Below, one piece after another: positions 6,485 through 13,745 of a stretch of 38,990 nt of DNA. This DNA comes from Desulfobulbaceae bacterium UBA2775. GTDB taxonomy: Bacteria; Desulfobacterota; Desulfobulbia; Desulfobulbales; Desulfocapsaceae. The first letter of the stretch is position 1; the number at the start of each line of letters is the position of its first letter. A model generated the notes under the pieces. That model saw nothing but the letters and a program-made list of their open reading frames with translations, did no database searches and had not been told where the DNA came from. The stretch lies in the NCBI GenBank assembly GCA_002352445.1, contig DEIL01000153.1:1-38990 (forward strand). The letters run 5' to 3'. The position numbers and the translations under genes are program-made.

Positions 6485-7956
6485 CAGCACATTTTCCCAT
6501 ATTACAGGTTATTATTCCCCTGTTGGCGGCCCCGTTATGCCTTTTCATCCGTATACCGCGAATTGTAGGAATATTTGCAATTTTGGTAAGCGCCACAGCC
6601 TTTTTGATCAGTTGCGGTCTGCTTCAAGAAGTTATCACGGGTGGCACCCTATCCTATCAGTTGGGGGGATGGGCCGCACCATGGGGTATTGAATATCGCA
6701 TAGATAAACTCAATGGCTACCTCCTGCTCCTCGTCTCCGGGGTAAGTACCATTGTGCTTGTGGCAGCACAAACAAGTATCAGCAAGGAGTTACCGGAAAA
6801 CCGTCATACCTTTTTTTACACTGCTTACCTGCTCTGTTTAACAGGTCTTCTCGGCATCCTTGCCACCGCAGATGCCTTTAACCTTTTTGTCTTCCTGGAA
6901 ATTTCCGCACTCTCCTCCTATACCCTCATTGCTATAGGTACGGATCGAAGAGCCTTAACAGCATCATACCAGTACCTGGTCATGGGGACCATTGGGGCGA
7001 CTTTTATTATCATCGGGGTTGGTCTCATGTACATGATGACCGGTACCCTCAATATGTATGACCTGGCCGAGAGGCTGCCGGCCGTGTATGAATCGAAAAC
7101 TGTGCTCAGTGCTTTCGGCTTTTTCATCGTGGGTGTCTGTCTCAAGCTGGCGCTTTTCCCCCTGCATCTCTGGCTGCCCAACGCGTATGCCTACGCCCCG
7201 TCGATTACCACAGCTTTTCTCGCTGCCACTTCGACTAAAGTAGCTGTTTATGTGCTGATTCGTTATATTTTCAGCATCTTTGGTATTGAGTTTGTCGATA
7301 TGTCGCTGCCACTAGGTGATATTTTCCTCTTCCTCGGGCTTACCGGTATTTTTGTCGCCTCTGTTGCCGCCATTTATCAGTTGAACATCAAAAGGCTTTT
7401 TGCCTACTCAAGTGTTGCCCAGATTGGCTACATTATTCTTGGCCTGGCAATAGAAACTGAGCTTGGCTTAACTGCGACCCTGCTTCATCTCTTCAATCAT
7501 GCGCTAATGAAAGCAGCAATTTTCCTGGCGATCGGAGCCGTTGTCTATCGTATTGGTAGTGCTCAGCTCTCCCACTACGCAGGACTCGGAAAGAAAATGC
7601 CATGGACCATGGCAGCGATTGTCGCCGGTGGATTAAGTCTTATTGGGGTACCGCTCACCGTGGGATTCGTCTCTAAATGGTACCTGGTTGTTGCCCTTCT
7701 AGATAAAGGCTGGTGGCCGGTAGCTGTTCTTGTACTTATCAGCTCACTCATAGCGGTAATCTATGTCTGGCGGGTCGTTGAATGGATATACTTAACACCG
7801 CCCCGGATAATCACCGATGAAATAAAAGAGGCACCTATGAGCCAATTGATTCCCATCTGGATACTGGTCCTGGCTAACATCTACTTCGGCGTTGACACCC
7901 GACTCACTGTGGGTGTGAGCAAACTCGCAGCGCAGAGCCTTTTTGGAGTGAATTGA
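6481..7956 (+). CDS. mrpD: Mrp-type antiporter subunit D, first of three ND5/NuoN-like proteins
   Basis: A 491-residue polytopic protein of the proton-conducting NuoM/NuoN/MrpD family (PF00361). Visible hallmarks are ATADAFNLFVFLEISALSSY with the conserved membrane Glu, the KLALFPLHLWLPNAYAYAPS motif with a membrane Lys, TSTKVAVYVLIRYIF, IKRLFAYSSVAQIGYIILGL and the LFNHALMKAAIFL helix. These Lys/Glu/His residues line the ion pathway in relatives. Start is GTG 6481, overlapping mrpC. This subunit is the closest of the three to canonical MrpD. Confidence 0.93.
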   Translation: MTAHFPILQVIIPLLAAPLCLFIRIPRIVGIFAILVSATAFLISCGLLQEVITGGTLSYQLGGWAAPWGIEYRIDKLNGYLLLLVSGVSTIVLVAAQTSISKELPENRHTFFYTAYLLCLTGLLGILATADAFNLFVFLEISALSSYTLIAIGTDRRALTASYQYLVMGTIGATFIIIGVGLMYMMTGTLNMYDLAERLPAVYESKTVLSAFGFFIVGVCLKLALFPLHLWLPNAYAYAPSITTAFLAATSTKVAVYVLIRYIFSIFGIEFVDMSLPLGDIFLFLGLTGIFVASVAAIYQLNIKRLFAYSSVAQIGYIILGLAIETELGLTATLLHLFNHALMKAAIFLAIGAVVYRIGSAQLSHYAGLGKKMPWTMAAIVAGGLSLIGVPLTVGFVSKWYLVVALLDKGWWPVAVLVLISSLIAVIYVWRVVEWIYLTPPRIITDEIKEAPMSQLIPIWILVLANIYFGVDTRLTVGVSKLAAQSLFGVN

Positions 7957-7958
7957 TC

Positions 7959-9422
7959 ATGTGGTTAGCTCCTGAAACACTGCTCATCTTGACCATACTG
8001 GTACCACTTTTCGCCGTACCCGGCATAATTGCTGCCAACCGGTTCCCAAACCGGCGGGAAGGGGTCACAATAACGGCAAGTATTATCCTCATTTACCTTG
8101 TCACTACCCTTTATGGACTTGTTCAGAATGGAACATCCATCGCTATAAAAGGTCCGGCTCTTTTTCCCGGCCTGCATTTAAGTTTTGAAATTGAACCGCT
8201 CGGCATGCTTTTTTCGCTTGTTGCCGGATTTCTCTGGCTGGTGACAACTGTCTATGCAATCGGCTATATGCGTGGGCACCATGAGAAAAATCAGACCAGG
8301 TTTTACAGTTGTTTTGCCATTGCCATATCATCGGTCATGGGTATCTCCTATGCAGGTAACCTGCTCACTCTGTTTATATTTTACGAGGTACTGACTCTTT
8401 CCACCTATCCTCTGGTCACCCACAGTGGAACTCCCAAGGCCAAAGAGGGCGGCCGGGTATACCTTGGTGTCCTTCTTTCCACATCTGTCCTATTCCTCCT
8501 GCTTGCCATCGTTGCTACCTGGTATACGGCGGGGACCGTCGAATTTCAAAAAGGTGGGGTGTTTCCACCAGAAACTGCACCGATTATCACCGGCACTCTG
8601 CTGGTACTCTATATTTTCGGTATTGGTAAGGCGGCTATCATGCCATTTCACCGCTGGTTGCCCGCCGCCATGGTGGCACCAACCCCGGTAAGTGCTCTTT
8701 TACATGCTGTTGCGGTGGTTAAGGCCGGGGTTTTCAGCGTGCTGAAGGTCTGTGTATATATTTTCGGACTCGACCTGTTGAGAACGCTCCCCAGTGCGGA
8801 CTTTATGCTCTATCTTGCAGCAGCCACCGTTCTTCTGGCCTCCATTGTGGCCATGCGCCAGGATAATCTCAAAGCGAGGCTGGCCTATTCAACTGTCAGC
8901 CAGCTTGGCTACATCACCATCGGTGCACTGCTGGCTACCAATGCAGGGATTGTCGGGGGGGCCATGCATATTGCCATGCACGCCTTCGGTAAGATCACCC
9001 TGTTCTTCTGTGCCGGTGCTATTATGGTTGCCGCCCATAAGACGGAAATAAGCGACATGCGTGGTCTTGGCAAAAGCATGCCAATTACCATGATCGCGTT
9101 TTTTATCGGCAGCCTCTCAATCATCGGACTGCCCCCCACCGGAGGTACCTGGGGAAAATGGTTCATCATGACCGGAGCCTTCGATGCCGGTAAATGGACA
9201 ATAATGATAGTGCTTATGCTCAGTTCTTTATTGAACATTGCCTATCTGCTGCCGATTCCGCTGCGGGCTTTTTTCTCAAAGCAAGCTTACGGAAAACCGG
9301 TACAGATCAAGGAGGCTCCCCTTCCATCTCTTTTGGCCTTAAGCTTTACCGCCCTTGGCTGTATTTTTCTGTTCTTCTATACTCAGCCACTCTATGAGCT
9401 GGCATCGGCTATTCTTCAATAG
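7959..9422 (+). CDS. Second MrpD/NuoM-like antiporter subunit
   Basis: A 487-residue proton-conducting family protein. It shows NLLTLFIFYEVLTLSTYPLV (conserved Glu), GIGKAAIMPFHRWLPAAMVA, PTPVSALLHAVAVVKAGVFS (conserved Lys), LKARLAYSTVSQLGYITIGA and AMHIAMHAFGKITLFFCAGA. GGAG lies 10 nt before ATG 7959; a TTG at 7953, 4 nt from the same site, would add two residues. Closest in style to MrpA-core/NuoL or NuoM-type subunits, so it may take the place of the missing large MrpA. Confidence 0.9.
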   Translation: MWLAPETLLILTILVPLFAVPGIIAANRFPNRREGVTITASIILIYLVTTLYGLVQNGTSIAIKGPALFPGLHLSFEIEPLGMLFSLVAGFLWLVTTVYAIGYMRGHHEKNQTRFYSCFAIAISSVMGISYAGNLLTLFIFYEVLTLSTYPLVTHSGTPKAKEGGRVYLGVLLSTSVLFLLLAIVATWYTAGTVEFQKGGVFPPETAPIITGTLLVLYIFGIGKAAIMPFHRWLPAAMVAPTPVSALLHAVAVVKAGVFSVLKVCVYIFGLDLLRTLPSADFMLYLAAATVLLASIVAMRQDNLKARLAYSTVSQLGYITIGALLATNAGIVGGAMHIAMHAFGKITLFFCAGAIMVAAHKTEISDMRGLGKSMPITMIAFFIGSLSIIGLPPTGGTWGKWFIMTGAFDAGKWTIMIVLMLSSLLNIAYLLPIPLRAFFSKQAYGKPVQIKEAPLPSLLALSFTALGCIFLFFYTQPLYELASAILQ

Positions 9423-9433
9423 AGGCATTGGTA

Positions 9434-9730
9434 ATGGCGACTGAAAAACAACATCTTTTTGACAATCCCAAAAATGTTCAGAGAGTCCTTTATCTCCTCT
9501 ATTTTTGCTGCACTGTCCTGTTTATCCTCGACTTCGTTATTCATCGGCATCTGGTCCACCCCTGGGAAGGCTTGCTCGGTTTCTATGCGGTGTATGGCTT
9601 TGTCGGCTGCGTGGTGCTCGTGCTCGTTGCCAAATGGATGAGGACCTTTCTGATGCGGGAAGAATCGTACTACGACAGAACAGAACTTGACCCAAAGGAA
9701 ATCGATGGAGGTGAACATGTGGGCCATTGA
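9434..9730 (+). CDS. Small two-helix membrane protein inside the Mrp operon
   Basis: A 98-residue protein with two membrane segments, LYLLYFCCTVLFILDFVIHR (about residues 19-38) and LLGFYAVYGFVGCVVLVLVA (about 47-66), then a charged tail ending EGLD-like residues (DPKEIDGGEHVGH). It begins at ATG 9434 with AGAGGC about 8 nt upstream; a TTG two codons earlier is less likely. Its 3' end overlaps the next gene by 14 nt, so the two are probably coupled. I know this kind of protein only as a small companion of ND5-like subunits in anaerobes; no function is assigned. Confidence 0.8.
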   Translation: MATEKQHLFDNPKNVQRVLYLLYFCCTVLFILDFVIHRHLVHPWEGLLGFYAVYGFVGCVVLVLVAKWMRTFLMREESYYDRTELDPKEIDGGEHVGH

Positions 9731-11420
9731 TACTCCAGCCTTTATCCCTCTCTTTCTCGTCTCAGTCCTTGCCCTGTTCACAAAGGGCAATCTCAGAGGA
9801 GCCATTCTACTCGGTGTTATTGCTCTCAGCGGGATCCACCTGTGGAATGTTCCAGCAGGGACCAGTGTCAGCTTATCGTTTCTTGGATATGAGTTAACTC
9901 CATATAAGGTCGACAAGCTCAGCCTGATGTTCGGCTATATTTTTCATATAGCTGCACTTATCGGGGTCATCTATTCCCTGCACGTCAAAGACACCATGCA
10001 GCAGGTTGCCGCCCCGCTATACGCAGGCAGTGCGCTTGGTGCAATTTTTGCGGGAGACCTGCTTACCCTTTTTGTTTTCTGGGAACTGCTGGCCATCACT
10101 TCGGTCTTTCTGATCTGGGCGAGGCGGACGGAAAGAGCCTATCAGGCCGGAATCCGCTACCTCATTGTGCAGGTTATGTCCGGTGTCATTCTCCTAGGCG
10201 GATTAATTATATATTATGGCAAAACCGGTTCGCTCGACTTTGGCTATATCGGACTTGACGGTATCGGCAGCTGGTGCATTTTTCTCGCTTTTGGCATAAA
10301 GGCCTGCTTCCCTCTGTTGCATAACTGGGCAACGGATTCCTATCCTGAAGCCACCCCCACGGGGACCGTCTTTCTCAGCGCATTCACTACCAAAGTTGCG
10401 GTATACGCTTTGGCCAGAAGCTTTCCCGGCACCGAACTGCTTGTCTTTATTGGGGCGACTATGACCTGTTTTCCAATATTCTTCGCTGTTATTGAAAACG
10501 ATCTTCGCCGGGTACTTGCCTATAGCATGATCAACCAGATCGGGTTCATGATCTGCGGCATAGGTATCGGTACGGCACTTGCTGTTAACGGGGCAGTTTC
10601 CCATGCCTTCAACGATATCATCTTCAAGGGTCTGCTCTTCATGTCCATGGGTGCTGTGTTGCATGTGACCGGACGAATAAACGGCTCCGACCTTGGCGGG
10701 CTCTACAAATCTATGCCGAAAACGGCAATGCTTTGTATCGTTGGCGCTGCTTCCATCTCTGCATTTCCCCTCTTCAGTGGATTTGTCTCCAAATCAATGG
10801 TGATGTCCGCCGCTCTTCAGGAAGGCTATCACTGGGTCTGGTTAATGCTGCTTTTTGCATCCGCTGGTGTGTTTCATCACGCAGGTATCAAGATCCCCTA
10901 CTTTGCCTTTTTTGCCCATGACTCCGGCCTTCGTGTATCCGAACCACCAAAGAACATGCTTGTCGCCATGACCATTTCGGCAATACTCTGCATTACCATA
11001 GGTGTCTATCCAGGATGGCTTTACAGTCTTCTGCCCTTTGACACAGGCTATAACCCCTATGATGCTACCCATGTCCTGGCGCAGACCCAGATTCTGTTCT
11101 TCTCAGCTCTTGCTTTTGTCTGGCTCAACCTCAGAGGTTTATACCCACCCGAACTGCACTCGGTCAATCTCGATGTGGAGTGGATATACCGTCGCTTTTT
11201 TCCACAGACATTGAAAGCATCTTTTTCCTGGATATGGAGTCAAGATGCGATGTTGCGTAGTAGAGTACTTGAACAGCTGGATAATTTCTACAACTACCTT
11301 GCCCGGTGCCACTATCCCGGGAGCAAGGCCTCACAGGTACGTCCCACCGGTAATATGGTCATGTGGGTTGCTATACTGCTTGCCATCTATATGTGGCTGC
11401 TGCTCAGCTTCGTTAACTGA
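9717..11420 (+). CDS. Third MrpD/NuoL-like antiporter subunit
   Basis: A 567-residue proton-conducting family protein. It contains AGDLLTLFVFWELLAITSVF (conserved Glu), FGIKACFPLLHNWATDSYPE, ATPTGTVFLSAFTTKVAVYA (conserved Lys), LRRVLAYSMINQIGFMICGI and AVSHAFNDIIFKGLLFMSMG. The C-terminal 120 residues include a linker (LDVEWIYRRFFPQTLKASFS) and a final membrane helix, similar to the lateral extension of longer subunits. ATG 9717 is chosen because GGAGGT stands 4 nt upstream and the hydrophobic N-terminus then starts at once; an in-frame TTG at 9687 lies inside the preceding gene. It ends the operon at TGA 11418-11420. Confidence 0.9.
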   Translation: MWAIDTPAFIPLFLVSVLALFTKGNLRGAILLGVIALSGIHLWNVPAGTSVSLSFLGYELTPYKVDKLSLMFGYIFHIAALIGVIYSLHVKDTMQQVAAPLYAGSALGAIFAGDLLTLFVFWELLAITSVFLIWARRTERAYQAGIRYLIVQVMSGVILLGGLIIYYGKTGSLDFGYIGLDGIGSWCIFLAFGIKACFPLLHNWATDSYPEATPTGTVFLSAFTTKVAVYALARSFPGTELLVFIGATMTCFPIFFAVIENDLRRVLAYSMINQIGFMICGIGIGTALAVNGAVSHAFNDIIFKGLLFMSMGAVLHVTGRINGSDLGGLYKSMPKTAMLCIVGAASISAFPLFSGFVSKSMVMSAALQEGYHWVWLMLLFASAGVFHHAGIKIPYFAFFAHDSGLRVSEPPKNMLVAMTISAILCITIGVYPGWLYSLLPFDTGYNPYDATHVLAQTQILFFSALAFVWLNLRGLYPPELHSVNLDVEWIYRRFFPQTLKASFSWIWSQDAMLRSRVLEQLDNFYNYLARCHYPGSKASQVRPTGNMVMWVAILLAIYMWLLLSFVN

Positions 11421-11428
11421 TCTCAGCA

Positions 11429-11497
11429 ATTGATCAGAGGACTCTAATCGACAGGATCTCCCCCTCCTCTCTGTTTCTCGACAATGATCTTTTTTCA
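11429..11497 (+). pseudogene. Decayed 3' fragment of a CBS-domain gene
   Basis: The frame beginning at 11429 encodes a peptide ending TLIDRISPSSLFLDNDLF, which matches the last 18 residues of the CBS protein at 3187-3591 (KLIGMISLSSLILDNDLF) at 13 positions. The DNA is also similar: TTCTCGACAA, one mismatch, then GATCTTTTTT is shared by both. No start codon or upstream CBS sequence remains, and the frame lacks the stop at the homologous place. It is therefore a remnant of a duplicated or relocated CBS gene, not a functional gene. Confidence 0.7.
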
Positions 11498-11514
11498 GCA
11501 CCCTGTTGCCAAAC

Positions 11515-11541
11515 TGAAACAAATGTTCTATATATGAAACA
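11515..11541 (+). promoter_or_regulatory. TGAAACA direct repeats before the sigma-54 activator gene
   Basis: Two identical TGAAACA motifs (11515-11521 and 11535-11541) are exactly 20 nt apart, placing them on the same face of the helix. The second also forms an imperfect inverted repeat with TGTTC at 11524-11528. The site lies 27-53 nt before the activator start, suggesting autoregulation. Confidence 0.5.
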
Positions 11542-11567
11542 CAGACCTGTAAATTCGAGAATCATAT

Positions 11568-13541
11568 ATGAACAGAAAAGCAAATATCACAGTTATCGGA
11601 TACCCGAAGATACTGTCATCGTGCCAGGAGGTTGCCGAAGAATATTTAAACAGTGCAAATTTTCTCTACTATCAGTATCTGCCTGAATCCAAGGGGGTCA
11701 AATATATATCCTCCTCCCCTGACCACCCCTTACAGGTCGCAGCCAAAACCTTCAGCCAAGTTAATCATGACATTATCATTGTTGGAACTGTTACTGCCAA
11801 GGTTATAACAGGGCTTGATAAAAACAAGATCATACCCTTTCGGGCAGGACATAAGGCTCTTGTTAAAGCTTTTTTAAAAGCAAAAAAAATAACAGACAGA
11901 GCTGTTTTTATTTCCTCCATTGAAGAAAAACACGATGCCCGGTTTTATGAAAAATTAATCGGCCTTAAAATTGATATCTACTATGCAAACGATCTGGACG
12001 ACTACAGACTGCTCTGCTTAAAGGCCAGGCAGGAGGGACATACAGTTGTTGTTGGAGGAAGTTACACTTTTCAAATCGCAAGAGAATTTGGATTGAAACC
12101 CGTATTTCTTTTTTCAGATCATGATATTTTCCATGATGCCTATACCCGCGCCATGGAGACACACCGCTATAACCAATCCCTGGAAGAGAAGGTGTCGCAG
12201 CTCGAAATTATTTCACAGGAAAGCCAGGACAGTGTAATTTTTATAAATAACAGTAATCATATCACCTTTACCAATAAAGTTGCGGAGCAGAAACTACATC
12301 TTAATGCAGATCTTCTTGCCGACCACCATATATCGGAGCTATTTGATTTCATAAAAACAGATATGCTCAAAAAGAATCATAACAGTGAGGTAATTGGAAC
12401 CCTTAACGGCGAACAGATACTGGTTACTATACATCCTGTTTTTGTAGGGCAGAGAACCGTTGGTACAGTACTCATGGCAAAAAAAGTCCAGGAGATTGCA
12501 GCCATGGACAGTCGCATACGTCAGAAAATGCGCCATAAAGGTTTCATGGCTAAGTATACATTCCAAAATATACTCGGAGATTCTCCACTAATAACACAGT
12601 GTAAAAAACATGCCGAACTTTATGCCGTTTCAGAGGCGCCTGTACTCATTTATGGGGCAACAGGAACAGGCAAGGAGCTTTTTGCACAGGCCATTCACAA
12701 TAACAGCACAAGAAAGCTCTTTCCCTTTGTGGCAATAAATTGTGCAACCCTGCCCTCTGAATTGATGGAAAGTGAATTGTTCGGCTATGTAAAAGGGGCT
12801 TTTACCGGGGCCAGCTCCCAGGGAAAACGCGGGCTTGTTGACCAGGCTCATCTGGGAACTCTGTTTCTCGATGAGGTCGATTCTCTCTCAACCTCTCTCC
12901 AGGCAAAACTTTTACGACTGCTCCAGGAAAAAGAGTTCATCAGGGTTGGCGGCAATGAAGTAATACCTGTGGATATTAGGATTGTTGCGGCATGCAATAG
13001 AAAACAGGATGAAAATTCAGAAGAAAATCTGCTACGTCAGGATCTTTTCTACAGGCTGAGTATCCTCTATCTGCAGCTTCCGACCCTGGGCCAAAGAAAG
13101 GCAGACATTCCTCTGTTGTTTGATCATTTTCTCAAAGCATATGATTCAGAACTGGCGAAATTGCTTTTTCCCCTTCCCGTGGATGTGATTGATGTACTAA
13201 CACGTTTACCTTTTACCGGAAATTTACGGGAACTCCAATCCATAGCTGCGCGCATCGCCTGTCTCTGCAGTAAAAAATTGGTTAATGACGATGACTATCT
13301 GGCAGTACTTTTCCAATCGTGCTGTCACACCAGCATGGACATGACAGAGGATCAACCTGTTGCCGGAAAACCTTTTTTTGACTGCAACAGCTCCCTTTCC
13401 AATTCAATGAAAGCTGCGGAAAAATCAATTTTGCAGTTGTCGAAAGAAAGTTGTGCAGGATCAATAAAATGCATGTCGGACCAGCTTGGGATTGGCCGCA
13501 CAACTCTATGGAGAAAACTGAAAGAACACAGCATCAATTAA
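11568..13541 (+). CDS. PrpR-like sigma-54-dependent transcriptional activator
   Basis: A 657-residue enhancer-binding protein. Residues about 10-185 resemble the PrpR N-terminal sensory domain (DIIIVGTVTAKVITGLDKNK, TVVVGGSYTFQIAREFGLKP). A short helical linker (NQSLEEKVSQLEIISQESQD) leads to a PAS-like domain near 215-300. The AAA+ domain has Walker A GATGTGKE near 362-369, the sigma-54 contact motif GAFTGA near 410-415 and Walker B LFLDEVDSL near 431-439. The C-terminus carries a Fis-type helix-turn-helix (CMSDQLGIGRTTLWRKLKEH). PrpR domains sense small metabolites; here the ligand is unknown. The gene sits directly before a sigma-54 promoter and the transporter/oxidoreductase operon, which it probably activates. 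Confidence 0.92.
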   Translation: MNRKANITVIGYPKILSSCQEVAEEYLNSANFLYYQYLPESKGVKYISSSPDHPLQVAAKTFSQVNHDIIIVGTVTAKVITGLDKNKIIPFRAGHKALVKAFLKAKKITDRAVFISSIEEKHDARFYEKLIGLKIDIYYANDLDDYRLLCLKARQEGHTVVVGGSYTFQIAREFGLKPVFLFSDHDIFHDAYTRAMETHRYNQSLEEKVSQLEIISQESQDSVIFINNSNHITFTNKVAEQKLHLNADLLADHHISELFDFIKTDMLKKNHNSEVIGTLNGEQILVTIHPVFVGQRTVGTVLMAKKVQEIAAMDSRIRQKMRHKGFMAKYTFQNILGDSPLITQCKKHAELYAVSEAPVLIYGATGTGKELFAQAIHNNSTRKLFPFVAINCATLPSELMESELFGYVKGAFTGASSQGKRGLVDQAHLGTLFLDEVDSLSTSLQAKLLRLLQEKEFIRVGGNEVIPVDIRIVAACNRKQDENSEENLLRQDLFYRLSILYLQLPTLGQRKADIPLLFDHFLKAYDSELAKLLFPLPVDVIDVLTRLPFTGNLRELQSIAARIACLCSKKLVNDDDYLAVLFQSCCHTSMDMTEDQPVAGKPFFDCNSSLSNSMKAAEKSILQLSKESCAGSIKCMSDQLGIGRTTLWRKLKEHSIN

Positions 13542-13559
13542 ACGAAACGCAGGCCTACC

Positions 13560-13575
13560 TGGCACATAATTTGCA
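13560..13575 (+). promoter_or_regulatory. Sigma-54 (-24/-12) promoter
   Basis: TGGCAC (13560-13565), five bases (ATAAT), then TTGCA (13571-13575) matches the sigma-54 consensus TGGCACN5TTGC exactly. Transcription would begin near 13587, about 160 nt before the substrate-binding protein gene. The adjacent gene encodes the matching class of activator. Confidence 0.85.
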
Positions 13576-13711
13576 ATCCCCCTCTATATTCTTGTCAAAA
13601 AGCATCCATGCAGTCAAACAGTAATTCTTTGAGATTACGAAAACCGCATGGTCACAGTGTGTTATCCATAATTACCTGTTTTGGAACAACAACAGCACCT
13701 TAACTTTAAAT

Positions 13712-13727
13712 GTTTCATTATTGAAAC
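13712..13727. promoter_or_regulatory. GTTTCA-N4-TGAAAC palindrome before the substrate-binding protein gene
   Basis: GTTTCA (13712-13717) and TGAAAC (13722-13727) form a perfect inverted repeat around TTAT. It shares its half-site with 1055-1089 and 11515-11541. It lies downstream of the sigma-54 promoter and close to the AAGGAG ribosome site (13731-13736), so it could act as an unusual downstream enhancer site or as a repressor site. Confidence 0.55.
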
Positions 13728-13745
13728 GAAAAGGAGTAAACGCTA

